The translations under genes and the position numbers were made by a program. A model generated the notes under the pieces. The model saw only the letters and a list, made by a program, of their open reading frames with translations, searched no databases and was not told the DNA's origin. A stretch of DNA of 64,000 nucleotides from Zopfochytrium polystomum (Eukaryota; Chytridiomycota; Chytridiomycetes; Chytridiales; Chytridiaceae). The stretch spans positions 248,001-312,000 of the forward strand of contig JAIVFJ010000046.1 in NCBI GenBank assembly GCA_025765615.1, read 5' to 3'. Numbering within the stretch: the first letter of the stretch is position 1; each line of letters opens with the position of its first letter. Below are positions 49,346-60,836 of the stretch, piece by piece.

Positions 49346-49574
49346 TTTTTTTCAATGCTATCTTTTTTTCTTTTTCCAACAACCTCCTCGGCAGTTGTGC
49401 ACCAACACCAAACAATTGTGCAAACCAATCTCAACCTACCAAGGTATGCGGGAGTGGTGAGAAGGAGGCACGAGCGTTCACAGGAAGAAGTCCGCCAGTG
49501 TCAAGTAATAAAGTATGTTTTTTTTTTGGTTTTTTTTTTTCTTTCTTTTTTTTTATGGGCACCACCACCGTGGT

Positions 49575-51123
49575 CTACTTTCCACTTGCGTTGACCGAAC
49601 CGTTGGCAGGGCCAGCCAAAGCCGGGACGCTGCCTGCAGCCGTCGCCGCATGAGCCACCACCGCCGGTGTCTTAACATGTGGTGTGTAAGCCTTTTTAGG
49701 CATATAATCCACATCCATCAATTCAAACGGCCGCATCTCCGGCCCCGTCAGCGCAAACTGCTCCCAGTTCTCAATCATAAACTCCACCACGAAGGAAGCC
49801 GTTTGAAACTCCTCTAACGCCTGCTTTTCAGAACCGCGAGGCCGAAGAACATTCGGAGAGAAAATGCGCGCGAGGTTACTTGCCGTCATTTGATTTTCCG
49901 ATGAAAACTGATCGACTTGGGAGAACAACTCCAGAAGGAATTCAAATAAGACGAGATGAGGAGGCGGTAGAAGCATCAATAGCCATCGAAAAGCTTTGAC
50001 TCGAACAGCGCCCTCCACTGGAAGGTCTTTTTTATAAATGGTGGAGGTTAGCCAACTGAAAGGCGAAGGAGAAAGCTGTGTTCATTACCAAGGCACTTGA
50101 GAAAGTGTGGATATAGCTCCGTCGTCAAGAGAGGTTCCGGAAGACCGCGGACGAATTTTTTGAGTAAATCTGCGACATCGTAGATCGTGTAGCCCGCGAA
50201 AGTTAGGCCCAGACCGAATGTTGGCCCGACATCAAACACAGCGGCCAATTGATTCATTCTTCGTTCGGAGCCGTTTACGCGAAATAAACCATTACTTTTG
50301 AGACCATGGGCACGGATATAGTTTATACACTCGTAACCAATCACTGGAAGCCGACGAGCGCTTTGATCCGATTCACAGGGGACTGAAGCGTAATCGATAG
50401 ATTTGCAAAGGTGGGCTTTGAGAACTGGCCGCAAATCGGGTTACGTTTGAAGGAGTTGCCAGAGTGGACCAAAAATACCTGTAGTGTCCTTTCCCTCCCT
50501 GTCCTTTTCTTTGTCCTTGTCCTTCTTCCACGGCGGCACCCACCACTTCTTTTTCGCGCTGGACATACCGCAAGTTTGCAAAACCTGTTTCATTGTATCC
50601 GCTGGCAATGGTTTGATGGAGTATTGCTTGAAAAGGGCGTTCAAGCGTTTCAAAGCGGTTGCCGAAAGGAGTTGGAACTCCTCCACATTTAGGTCCCCGT
50701 AGCTTTTTCCACCATCAAGATCTGCCACTTGGTCAACTTAGAAATTTCAGAGCGATACGAACCTTTTCGTGCCAGTTTTCCCTTCGATCCAAACTGACTA
50801 TTGCTATCGCCCTTCAAAACTCTTGACCCAGCCACGCCGGTTCCTTCTGGCGAGACGTTTGTTTTCCGCCTTAAGACATCAGAAACGGAGCGCTGAAGCG
50901 AATGTCCACGATTGAGGCTTGACCGAGAATTCGCAACGGAACGGTGGGTGGAGTTTCTGGACAATGAAGTCTGCGATTTCCCAAGCTGCTTACGAGCGGA
51001 AGACTGATTATCGCCCGATTGCAGTGGAACTGTGTGAGAGCCAGCATGTGGCGGTGACTGATCGCTGTCGGCCGTGGCGTCCACGAGATGGTGGTGTGGC
51101 TCTTCGGCTGCAGTATCCCCCAT
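49575..51123 (-). CDS. RhoGAP domain protein
   Basis: GTPase-activating protein for Rho-family GTPases. The ATG at 51123 (MGDTAAEEPHHHLVDATADS) is the first in frame, but sequence just upstream ends in an acceptor-like CAG, so a 5' exon may exist. The first ~170 residues are Ser/Arg-rich; then a helical part (GDLNVEEFQLLSATALKRLN ALFKQYSIKPLP) and a Lys/Asp-rich linker. The GAP domain starts IFG, joined across an intron to VLKAHLCKSIDYASV, and has ECINYIRAHGLKSNGLFRVN GSERRMNQL with the arginine finger in GLFRVNGS, VADLLKKFVRGLPEPLLTTE LY, and MTASNLARIFSPNVLRP with the conserved Asn. The helical insert LDLPVEGAVRVKAFRWLLML LPPPH completes it. The C-terminus is Ala/Pro-rich. Substrate GTPase cannot be told. 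Confidence 0.88.
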
Positions 51124-51426
51124 TTCGATCAATAATCCACGTTCGTCCTTGCCCACAGCCTGCCTGTCGAATGGGGAGCTAGATTTATCAAATTTCGACG
51201 AGTCGGGAAGGTAATTGAAGAAGATTTTTCGCTTATTCGGCTGGGTAGGTGAACTGAGTCCGTATGAGAAGGTTTGGGGGCGAGGTGAGTTAGGGGGGGA
51301 TGGGGGTCGGGGAATGAGCGGTGGTGGCCCTGCCCCTCACCTTGATCCTTTTCGCGGTGCCTTTTCCAGAAAAGGCTTCCAACTTGGACCACAGATTGGC
51401 TTGAAAACAATCACGAATTCGCGAAC
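51124..51426. promoter_or_regulatory. Divergent region between RhoGAP and TM9SF
   Basis: About 300 bases between the opposed start codons. G-rich on the plus strand (51280-51320). A minus-strand open stretch to 51410 lacks an ATG and may include a RhoGAP 5' exon. Confidence 0.4.
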
Positions 51427-54006
51427 ATGTCGGGAACTCCGGCCCCCAGCCGTGCGGCAGAATCGTTTTCGCCATCGCCATCGTGGAAGCTGCGCTCCTT
51501 CTTGCTCGCTCTGTTCCTTCTGCTTACTGCCCGCTCGACTGTGGCTGATGAGCACAACCACTCGTATAAGGTAGCAGGATGTGATTGGACCGTGCGCATC
51601 TTGATCGCAGTGTTGGCATTCCTACAACCTTCTGTTTCGATACCACCTAACAACTAACGATGTGCATCTGTAGGATGGAGAGCAAGTGGTCGTTTGGGCC
51701 AACGGGATTGGGCCGTACCACAATAGGTGATTCTGTCAGGAAATTCGCGGACTAAAGACAGTGATCTGAAGGCAGGAAACGTACGATTACTTTCAGCTTC
51801 CTTTTTGCCAGGGAGACGAAAAGGTCGATCACCGACACGAAAGCTTGGGCGAAGCCTTACTTGGTGTGAATCTCGTGAACACCGGAATGGCTATTGCATT
51901 CAAAAGTAAGATGGTTTTGGATTCTTGTGTCCCTCGTTTCAACACTTTCTGGGCAGAATCCGTCAAAAATGCGAAGATGTGCGATGTTGTCCTGGATACT
52001 TTCCAAATCGAAGCTTTCCGCCGTGCTGTGGAGTTAGACTACTGGTACCAGTTTTACATAGGTAATCGGACCCTATCCCGCTTTACCATACGGAATACCT
52101 CAGCATTCGCCCCACCAACCGTCTAACCTGTTTGTTAGACGATCTTCCAGTTTATGGATTCGTTGGCGACAAAAAGGACAACGATTTACAACTGTTTACC
52201 CACAAAGACATTGTCGTTAAATTCAACAATGACCAGGTGAGTTCTCAAGGCACTTACTGCCCAAACTGAAGCTTGGCAGATAATTGAGGTCACTATTGAA
52301 AACCGAAATGCCACAGCCCTCAATGCTAGCAACGCGAAATCAAAAATTTCGTTTACATACTCCGTGGAATGGAAAAAATCCGATGGATCATTCAAAAGCA
52401 GGCATAAGAACTACATAACATTCTTTGAACACAAGGTGTAGAAACCAATGATAGCTACTCTGCTGATCATTGTAACTTTCCAGATTCACTGGTTTTCAAT
52501 CTTCAACTCGTTTATGATGGTTTTATTCTTGATTGGTCTTGTAATTGTAATTCTTCTTCGCACGTTGAAAAGAGACCTAGCACGATATGATCGGGAGGAG
52601 GCTCTTCTTGACCTGGTTTGTCTTAACTGATTTGCCACAACTGATTTGTCAACAGCAACGTGTATTTACAGGACAAGGAGCTGGGGGAAGAATACGGATG
52701 GAAGCAAGTTCACGGGGATGTATTCCGCGCACCCATGCACCTGACTTTCCTCTCAGCAACGCTGGGGACGGGACTTCAGCTGTCAATACTGACATTTTTC
52801 GTGATTTTGTACTCGATTTCAGCCGACATCGAAGTAGAGTGAGTTTCCTCTGCATGAGCGCTACTTCTCCTTTGACCGTCACGTTTGTCTCTCAAGGAAC
52901 TCGCAAACTTTGTCGGCGTCATTGTTTTTGTATGCAGTGACGTCTATAATAGCAGGCTATTACTCTGGTTCGTTCTACACGAAATACGGAGGTCAGTGCA
53001 TGGCGCATTCACAACGGTCTTGAGTTTACATGTATTTCTCAAATGCAGGGAAGAGCTGGGTCAGGCTCATCTTCGTCACAGCGGGCCTGTTTCCTACTGT
53101 CTTGTTCGGGATTGTAATTGGTGTTAATTTTATCGCCATCGCGAAAAACTCTACCCGAGCCATTCCTTTTACATCGATGTTGGCTGTTCTCGCAATATGG
53201 ACGTTCTGCGTATTTCCTCTGTCCCTGGTAGGAGTGATTCTGGGACGAAACTGGGCGGGAACCCCCGGCTTTCCTTGCCGTATCAACCCCATACCCAGGC
53301 CCATTCCGCACTTGCAGTGGTATGCACAGCCCAAGGTTATCGTTCTGCTAGGTAGGTTGCACTGACCGCGTTCACTCTAAACTTTACAATCAGGTGGCCT
53401 TCTGCCATTTGCTTCGATTTTCATCGAAATGTACTATATCTTTATGTCCTTCTGGGAATTTAAATCATACTACGTGTATGGATTTCTTATGGTTGTTACA
53501 ATTGCCTCTCCTTCCCGTTGTTGACGCTAACGGTAATCTACATAAGCTGGTTTTCTTGATCCTGGTTGTTGTGACAGCCTGCGTCTCTGTGGTCTCGACC
53601 TGTGAGAGTTTGCATCTCTGCCTTCGATTTCTGACTGATAATACTGCAGACTTCTTGCTTAATTCCGAAAACCATCGATGGAACTGGACAGCGTTTTTAG
53701 CTAGCGGCTCGACAGCGGGCTACGTCTTTCTGTATGCGGTGTATTACTTCTTCTCAAGATCAAAGTACGTCTCCTTCTTTCAGTCGAATTTGATTTTTAT
53801 TTTTGAGAAAGAATGTACGGAGTATTCCAAACAATTTGGTACTTCGGTTACACCAGTCTTGGATGTTTGGCACTGTTTTCGATGCTTGGTCTGTTTCTGG
53901 TCGTTGCATGGGATGTCGACTGACTCTGAACGACTCAGGATTTGTTGGTCATTACGCGGCTGAAAAGTTCATTCGGACGATATATCGCAATTTGAAGATT
54001 GATTAG
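51427..54006 (+). CDS. TM9SF3: Nonaspanin (TM9SF3/EMP70 family) membrane protein
   Basis: Nine-pass endomembrane protein of the Golgi/endosome system, involved in sorting and adhesion-related traffic. The ATG at 51427 starts a Ser-rich leader and a signal-like helix [17 protein letters not shown], then DEHNHSYK and, after an intron, [17 protein letters not shown]. The family signature [16 protein letters not shown] is encoded at about 51780-51830. Next are [56 protein letters not shown] and [20 protein letters not shown], then a cytosolic [14 protein letters not shown] and [21 protein letters not shown]. Later membrane helices include [37 protein letters not shown] and the [21 protein letters not shown] block. 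It ends [12 protein letters not shown], like other family members, at TAG 54004-54006. About a dozen short introns. Secure. Confidence 0.95.
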
Positions 54007-54071
54007 GCTTGATCGACTGCTGAATGGACCACGTGAAAAAAACAGCAAAATAAATTTTGAACATCGACTCC

Positions 54072-54896
54072 TCATGGCTTATTTTTGGGCGGCTGCGTTG
54101 GTGGTTGAAGCAAAACTGACACTGTCGAGCCGCTAGTTTTGGCGGGGACCCCTCGAGAAGTCCCGCTTTTGTCAATCAAGTCCATAATCTTCGAAAGTGT
54201 AACCGATCCTTCTCCCTTTTGGCGGCCACTCTCAATGACTGAAATTTGAACCTTATAGCCTTTCCCCAGGAGCTGATTGACTTTTCTCGCTTTCACTTCC
54301 AAGTCGTGCCAACTGATTCCGGCTTTGATCTCGATTTCTTTTGTGGTCTTGCTGTGGTTGACCGGCTTTGAAGAGGAGTATGGGTCAGCCGAGGTTTCTG
54401 GGCGCTTTCGGCGTGACATTTCATACAAAGTTTTGGGAGACAGCTTGGGAAGAACACGGCAGACCGGCATTGTCGCTGTTGAATTGACCATGACAAGGTC
54501 AAAGCAATTCAAGTCAATCTTTGCGAGGGCATCTGGGACGGACATAATTCCTGGTCGGGCATCACCAGGGCCGACAACAAAAACAGATGGTGCTGCGATT
54601 TCTTGATTTCTTGGAGCGGTGATGAATTTGAACGCGAGCAGGGAGTCCGTGTCGCTTTGTGGAGGATCCGAAGGTGGTGCGGTTGAGGCTGCTGGTGTTG
54701 GGGTTGGTGTTGAGGATGGGGAACGAGGCCAGAGGCTGTTTGACCAGCATCGGATGCATTCGCGGCGTGGGGGAGTGAGAGCGCACCTACGCGCTTTAGT
54801 TGCGAGGGCGTGAGCCACGCGACTGCCGACGAACAACGCATTGCATCCTTGGAGTGTTGTTGGTGGAAGAGGGAAAAGGATGCGAGAAAACAGCAT
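54072..54896 (-). CDS. MTIF3: Mitochondrial translation initiation factor IF-3
   Basis: Mitochondrial homologue of bacterial IF-3, which keeps ribosomal subunits apart and checks initiation. A single exon of 274 residues from ATG 54896; a GTG eight codons upstream is ignored. The N-terminus (MLFSRILFPLPPTTLQG, then ATKARRC) is Arg-rich without acidic residues, as in a mitochondrial presequence. The N domain has APRNQEIAAPSVFVV, SVPDALAKIDLNCFDLVMVN and PVCRVLPK; the C domain has KEIEIKAGISWHDLEVKARK VNQLLGKGYKVQISVIESGR. The C-terminal tail is Pro/Lys-rich. It is divergent from NUP50 with just 50 bases between start codons. Confidence 0.9.
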   Translation of the reverse strand: MLFSRILFPLPPTTLQGCNALFVGSRVAHALATKARRCALTPPRRECIRCWSNSLWPRSPSSTPTPTPAASTAPPSDPPQSDTDSLLAFKFITAPRNQEIAAPSVFVVGPGDARPGIMSVPDALAKIDLNCFDLVMVNSTATMPVCRVLPKLSPKTLYEMSRRKRPETSADPYSSSKPVNHSKTTKEIEIKAGISWHDLEVKARKVNQLLGKGYKVQISVIESGRQKGEGSVTLSKIMDLIDKSGTSRGVPAKTSGSTVSVLLQPPTQPPKNKP

Positions 54897-54946
54897 TTTT
54901 GGTTCGTGCAGCGGTGACACTTGGTGACAAGGAGAAGGAACCGGCC

Positions 54947-56826
54947 ATGTCCCAAAAGCGTGCGGCGGACACCTACTTAACGGACCGCAACGCCCACGAG
55001 GCCGACGAAAACGATAGCGTGGCCCCAGTGGGTGAATTTAAGAAGGCTTCAGAAGACGTTTTGCGCCAGCGGGTCATCCTTGGACCACGGCGTCGTGCGG
55101 TTCGTGCCTTACAGCCAACACTTTACGTCCTGTGTCGTTCTTACTTATGCGAAGTAGAGGCCTGAAGCCGATGGGGCATCGGCTGCTCAACCCTTCCCTC
55201 AATCGAGTCCAGCTCCATTCAGCGGATTTTCATTTGGCACGCCACTGGCATCTACTGAAGGAGGGTCCAGCTCAGCAGCAGCAACGTTCGTATTCTCCAA
55301 GCAGACCTCAGCCCCAGCCCCGATCGATTCGGCCACCGAAATCAAGCCCTCTCCCCCGGCGTTTGCAGCTTTTTCGTTTGCGCCAAAGAGGGTTGACGAC
55401 GCGCCTAAAGCCCACCCACCTGCATTTTCCAACACCATTGCGTTTGGGGCTTCCAAGTCTCATGACTCTCTTTCGGTTCCGTCGCCGGCTGGAACTGCGA
55501 GTGGGTCGAAAGATCTTTTCACGTTCGGCTCAATCAAAGAGAACAACGATGGAAACTCGACCGCCACCCCGAAGACCATTCCGTTCAATTTCGTAGCAAC
55601 CAACAAAGTTGAGACGGACTTGAGCGAACCTCCAAGGCCCTCCCTATTTGGTGCGAGTGCTTCGTCTTGGACACCTTCCTGGAAGAGTGTGGAGACTCCG
55701 TTTTCAACACGGTTAGAGGAGGAGAAACCGAAAAAAGGAGCTGACGACGGGAAGGAAAAATTGGTAGAGTTCGCGCGCCAGCAACGCGGCTTAAACTGCA
55801 GCTTCAAGAAAAGTGTAGACGATTTTCTGGGAGAAAAACCCCTTCGCTGACTTGACTGAGGTCTGCAAGCAGTATATCTCTTTCACGCAGATCATTGAAA
55901 AGTCAGAAGCTGCGAAACTTGCTAAATCTTACGGACGGACCGAATCTGAGGTATTGGAGTCGCCTATCGTTTCCAAGCTGATCTTGCCGTTTGGTAGGTG
56001 ACGATAGTAGATATCTCCGCCAGAGCAAACGCGACAAATGTAAGCAACGATTCCGGATTTTGCCCAATAATGGAGCTTTTAGGAAAGGCTTGATACAACG
56101 GCCGCGGAATTAACAAAGCCAATCGCTATTGGCCAAACACAGAAAGAGGCACAGCCGTCATCGAATTTGTTTGGAGCTTTGGGGTCCGGCGCTGCCAAGA
56201 AGGAAGAATTCAATTTTTCGTTCTCTTCATCATCATCGGCTGCTTTACCGCCACCGCCATTTTCGTCGACTGCTGCACCGCCAATCACTTTTGGTGCGAA
56301 AGCAACAGGCGAGGCCCCACAGCCTCTATTCGGGAATGCAGCAAATCCGGCACTTTTCGCGAAGCAACCTACTCAACAAGAGGATCAAGAGCAGGCGGGC
56401 AGCGACGAAGAGGAGTCCAAAGATGAGCAAATTGATACGGAGAAACTGATGAAGGGGGCGGGCGAGGAGAATGAGGAGACTGTGTGCCTCGCGAACGTCA
56501 AAGCGTTTAATTTCTCCAGCGAAACGAAAGGATGGTCGCATATTGGAGTTGGCCTCGTCAAGCTCAACCAAGACAAAACATCCGGGAAGGCACGGCTTCT
56601 TCTGCGTGCAGATGGATCAGGGCGCGTCCTATTAAATACCATGATCTTACCAGTGATGGCTCCGAAGCTGGACAATCCCAAGAACCTTTCGTTCCTATCT
56701 GTCGGTGCCGACGGCAAGCCAACGAGAATGCTTTTTAAGATAAAGGATACTAAGGAGGCTGAGAAATTTTTCGATAGCTTGAAGAACTTGGTGGAGAGAA
56801 CGAAAAGTGAAAGTACCGGTAAATAA
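54947..56826 (+). CDS. NUP50: NUP50/Nup2-type nucleoporin (frameshifted as read)
   Basis: FG nucleoporin that binds importin-alpha and Ran at the nuclear basket. From ATG 54947: MSQKRAADTYLTDRN, EFKKASEDVLRQRVILGPRR R (the importin-binding N-terminus). An intron (about 55103-55160) leads to the FG part: FSGFSFGTP, FAAFSFAPK, SNTIAFGAS, LFTFGS, SLFGAS. RQQRGLNCSFKKSVDDFLGE is the family block before the Ran domain linker; here the frame runs into a stop at 55848, while NPFADLTEVCKQYISF continues in the next frame. Removing one A from the A5 run at 55834-55838 would join them. A further intron lies near 55995-56085. The C-terminal Ran-binding domain has ENEETVCLANVKAFNFS, WSHIGVGLVKLNQD, LLLRADGSGRVLLNTMI. 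It ends at TAA 56824-56826. Either an assembly error or a real lesion. Confidence 0.85.
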
Positions 56827-56929
56827 ACCAAAAAAATAATAATTAAAGAGAAAAAAAGGAGAAAACATTACAATAATCGGAAAAACCTGACTTGTCACCT
56901 CCTCAATTTGATCTCGCGTCAAACTGTGC

Positions 56930-57046
56930 ACTGCATGACGCAACAAGGCTGCCACTGAGATGAGCATGCATCGTTCATGTGTGACTGCATGGATGAAGGA
57001 TGCTGCTGTGATGACAGAAGAGGAAGCGACTGCCCTGTGGGTTGAA
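56930..57046 (+). mobile_element. Pogo-like fragment (copy 3)
   Basis: Matches the 5' part of pogo copy 1 (minus strand 40900-41060): ATGACGCAACAAGGCTGC, TTCATGTGTGACTGCATG, GATGAAGGATGCTGCT and GACTGCCCTGTGGGTTGAAG occur in the same order. An LTR adjoins its right end. Confidence 0.75.
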
Positions 57047-57058
57047 GGATGTGGTGGG

Positions 57059-57465
57059 TGTTAGGTGGAGTTGACTGGTTAGCAGCAAGAGGCACAAGAT
57101 GGCCTGAACCTATTGTGACTGTCAGTTATTCTTCTCACCATGCCCATGGGGAGAGTGAGCCACTGCCAATGCAGACCTCGGCGGTGGCTTGCGCTGTTGG
57201 CAAATACTGCTAGTATTAAGTGGAACGGAAACCTGGTGTAAACAGTTTTCCTCCTCCTCTGCTCAAGCAGATAATATAGGAGATTTTTACCCTGTGCCAG
57301 TCACGCTTGCCTAGCAACTATTGTAGCATGCATATCATCATTATGTATCAATTATTCATAACAGAGTTATTCGCTTTCTCTCCCATTTGAGGAGAAGGAC
57401 AACCCACAAACTCATCTCCACTTCATTCACTCCGTCCACTCACTCACTCATTGAGACTGTTTACA
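57059..57465 (+). mobile_element. Complete copia-type LTR (family A), plus orientation
   Basis: 407 bases from TGTTAGGTGGAGTTGACTGG to GAGACTGTTTACA, with TG and CA ends. It is preceded by GTGGTGGG, a purine-rich stretch, but also by pogo sequence rather than copia coding sequence. It faces the LTR at 57555-57963 with 89 bases between. Confidence 0.87.
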
Positions 57466-57554
57466 CAACAGCATGCCAGCTATTTGGCTGCATCAACCAC
57501 AGATTCTAGTCCGAGCTCAGAACAACAATCTCTACCTTCTCCAACTGTTATGAA

Positions 57555-57963
57555 TGTAAACAGCCGACTCTGAATGAGTGAGTGGAAGGAGTGAATGAAG
57601 TGGAGATGTGTGTTTGTGGGTGGTTCTTCTCCCAGCTTGGAGAGAAAGAGAAACACTCTGTTATGAATGATTGATACATAATGATGATATGCACACTATA
57701 ATAGTTGCAAGGCAAGAGTGACTGGCACAGGGTGAAAACTTCTCCTATATTATCTGCTTGAGCAGAGGAGGAGGAAACTATTACACCAGGTTTCCGTTCC
57801 ATTTAATACTTGGAGTATTTGTCAACAGCACAAGCAAGTGTCAAGGTCTGCAATGGCAGTGGCTCACTCTCCCATGGGCATTGTGAGAACAATAACTGAC
57901 GGTCACAATAGGTTCAGGTCCATCTTGTGCCTCTTGCTGCTAACCAGTCAGTTCTGCCTAACA
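57555..57963 (-). mobile_element. 3' LTR of a copia element (family A), minus orientation
   Basis: 409 bases on the minus strand from TGTTAGGCAGAACTGACTGG to GGCTGTTTACA. Directly 5' of it on the minus strand is GCGCAGGTGGGGGG, a polypurine tract in the right place for plus-strand priming, and further 5' the copia RNase H coding sequence (58084-58596). This identifies the unit as the 3' LTR of that element and explains the other family A copies as solo or broken LTRs. Confidence 0.9.
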
Positions 57964-58083
57964 CCCCCCACCTGCGCACGATGGCCATGGGTGTAGCACC
58001 TGTTATGCAAAGTGTGCATAAGCGTCTGAGGCTTCGACTGAAAGGGTGTTCCAAAGGTCAGAGCAGGGTTGGAGGCCAAGTAG

Positions 58084-59030
58084 TTAGGTCAGTCGATGGT
58101 GCTGAGACGTAGAGAGTGGTTTTGTGAGAATGTCTGCAATCTGGTCGCTGGTTGGTATGTAGCATACAGTGATTCTCCAGTGGCTACGTCTTGTCGGAGG
58201 AACAAGCATGTATGTCAATGTGTTTTCTGCTAGTATGTGTGCAATTGCAGATTGATTGCCCTTGAGGATTGGCAGTGGCTGCGGTGCAGGGAGTTGCAAC
58301 TCTGATAATGCAGCTAAGAGCCACTGTGCTTCTTGGAAGGCTTCAGAAAATGAGTAGTATTCTGCTTCTGTGGAGGATACTGATACAAGATGTTGTCGAT
58401 ATCTGGTCAAGTTTGTGTTGCTAGGTATTATTGATACCAGCTTGGTTGCACTCGCTGAGTTTGATTGACATTTCGTCATGCATATAGACATTGGAGTTGA
58501 TGCAATATCCAGGTCGCCCCACATTTTCTCTTCAGTGAGGATTGTCCTGGTGTATTCGTCTAGGCCCATCCAAATGACTTCAGTGTATGTCAACAATGAA
58601 CTTGCGTAGGGTCAGGAACCAGTTTCATCCAGATTGATGGAGTCCATAGAGGCTCTTGAGGAGTTTGCAGAATAGTTTCTTTCCATCTGGAGTGAATTGC
58701 TCATTGCCTTTGGTGGATGCATGTAGATGACTTCTTTGACAAAAAGGGTACAGGTAGGCTGTGTTGACATCCATGCTGTGGTATTCAAGGTCAAAAGCTT
58801 GGCTGATTGCAGTGAGCAGTCAGATGGCCTGGATCTGGACAACAGGAGAAAAGGTGTCTGTGTAGTTGATGCCTTTTATTTCCACATGCAACAAGTCGGG
58901 CTTTCCATCACTTCAGCCAGCCAAAAAGGTTGAGTTTGTAGGTATAACCCATTTGCAGAACGTTGTGCATTCGCAAGGAGGAAGAACTGCCCACTCCCAG
59001 ACCTTGTGCTTGTCCATGAGAGAGTGAAGT
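58084..59030 (-). pseudogene. Copia RT/RNase H relic next to the 3' LTR
   Basis: At 58612-59030 the minus strand shows decayed copia RT: an HSLMDKHKVWEW-like start, KWVIPTNSTF, GINYTDTFSPVVQIQ, YHSMDVNTAYLYPF and LFCKLLKSLYGLHQSG, with stops and shifts. At 58084-58596 it shows copia RNase H: HLVSVSSTEAEYYSFSEAFQ EAQWLLAALSELQLP, NQSAIAHILAEN and YIPTSDQIADILTKPLSTSQ. The RT part is a separate copy from the one at 61303-62664, since it repeats the same domain. Confidence 0.8.
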
Positions 59031-59317
59031 GTGAGGACGACAGGCTGTCGAGCCTGTGACCTCAAATAAATTAAGTGTATACACACTTTTTAACTGGTAA
59101 TTGTGAGGATTACCACCTGTCTCGACCTGCGTTTTGCTGGCAAAACGTGACTAGGCTTGGATTCCTACTCTCGTATTATTTGTTGGGTTTCCATACAGCC
59201 TCTGACTGGCTCCGTCTGTCTGCCTCTGAGCTCTACTATTATTATTATATTATTATTTATTATTGGCAATGTTGCAGACAGAAAGACTCAGTCTTTATTT
59301 TAATTGCTGATACAAGG

Positions 59318-59392
59318 CTTTCTTGCTCAGTGGTTAGAGCGCTCCCTTCAATTGGGAAGGTGCCAAGTTTGAGACATGCTAGTTGACAGACT
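59318..59392 (+). ncRNA. tRNA-like sequence (left subterminal module)
   Basis: TTGCTCAGTGGTTAGAGCGC is a convincing tRNA D-arm/A box. It is followed by a four-pair anticodon-like stem TCCC and GGGA enclosing TTCAATT, which would place CAA in the anticodon. The B-box position reads AAGTTTGAGACA, degenerate against GGTTCGAATCC, and no acceptor stem pairs well. Probably a tRNA-derived module of the surrounding element and not a working tRNA gene. Confidence 0.5.
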
Positions 59393-60599
59393 GAGCAGAA
59401 ATGCAAAGCCCTTCTACGCCTGGCCAATAACCCCTCACTCTTGGAAATTACTTAGGACTGAAACACTTCTGTGGGAGAAGTGCTAAGCCCAGATGGACAG
59501 AGTTAACAAGATGATGGCAGAGCTAACAAGCCCTACCACCTGCTACTATGATGTAATACCTCATAAAAGGGTATGAGATCACAGGTTTTTCTTTATCTTT
59601 TCATTGGTGATTTTTACTTATTTTTCCAATTAGTAATTTATCCTGTTTTTCCTGTTTTTCCTGTTTTCTCTCTTATTTCTTCCTTGTTGTCTCTGTCTGT
59701 GTCTTTCCTTTCTTGTGTGGCTGAGAGTGACTGTCTTGTTATCTGCACCAAGCATTTCTTGCCAGCCCTCTCCCTTCTGTTTCCCAAGGAATGCCTGATG
59801 ATTCTCTGGGCTGTCTTCCTTGTTTGGCTGGCTCAGCCCCATTTCTTGGTCATTCACTCCTCCCATTCTTTTCTTTACTATTTTATTTATTGTTTTGCTG
59901 TTTTGTATGTGTTTTCCCTCCTTTTCCCCTCCTTTCTGGTGATTCCAACCCTTACCTATTTAAGCAGCTGTCCCCCATCTTGTTGAGTGTATGAACCTGT
60001 GCCTGAAGTTGCCTTGCCTGCCCTTTTCTTCCTGGCTGTATGTAGAGCTGGGGGTTGCAGTCCCCTGGTGTGTGACAGGAGGTTGAAGTCCTCTTGGCCA
60101 TCATGGCAGTGTGCTGGGTTCAAGCCCCAGTGCACCTCACCAATTCTGCATGCTGCTTAGGTTGGACTGGGTAGGAGCCACTTGGTGATGGAAGGATGGA
60201 GGGTAAATCTGTGGTGGTGCCTCTGGATTCCTGTCAATACATCTAGTCGAATCCAGGTCTCCAAGGTGATATGAATGAGCTGGCTGGTCAGGTACTGCTG
60301 CAGAAATGGTCTCTGAGGTATGCCCCCTCCTCCCTGGTTGTTGGCTCCTGTGGCCTCTGGTGGGCCTGGTCTTCACTGGGTTCAGACCCTCTTTCTCTCA
60401 GATTAATGCCTGTGATGTCATGGTGTCACATTTGGGTGAGGGAGTGGTGTTAACCTTCCTTGCTTCTAAGATAGGGAATTCCTCTGGCTTGGTGAAGCAG
60501 ATGTCTGTGTCCTAGTAGGATGAAGTAAGAAGAGTCCCACTGTGTCCCACCCCCTGTGTGCCCCCTCCTTGGATTGAGTTGAAACTTCTCCTTGGAGTG

Positions 60600-60800
60600 A
60601 GACAAGTTGTGTCTGGTTCTGTTAAGTGGAAAACAGTTCTGATTTAATTCAACAGACACCTCTGCACACCAACTGTTCCTTGTGTTTGCCTTCTGTGTCC
60701 AACCCCCTCCAACTTAGGGCTTGTCTTTGACAGAGAGGGAGCCTTGCTCCATGGTGGTGGCTCCAACAGACCAGGGTCTGGCCACTTTCCATTGTGCAGA
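60600..60800 (-). repeat. Dispersed repeat, second copy at 62950-63120
   Basis: Read on the minus strand it shares AAAGTGGCCAG, CAAAGACAAGCCCTA, GTTGGAGGGGGTTGGACACA and GTGCAGAGGTG with 62950-63120 on the plus strand, so the same sequence occurs in both orientations either side of the copia frame. Confidence 0.65.
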
Positions 60801-60836
60801 ACTTAGCATTTCTGCATCATTCAGTCAGTGACTGCC

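Noticed and set aside
60061..60145. Possible tRNA with GGGTTCAAGCCCC and a CACCA end
   Set aside because: The B-box-like piece is good but no A box at the right distance or paired acceptor stem could be drawn; probably a SINE or repeat fragment.
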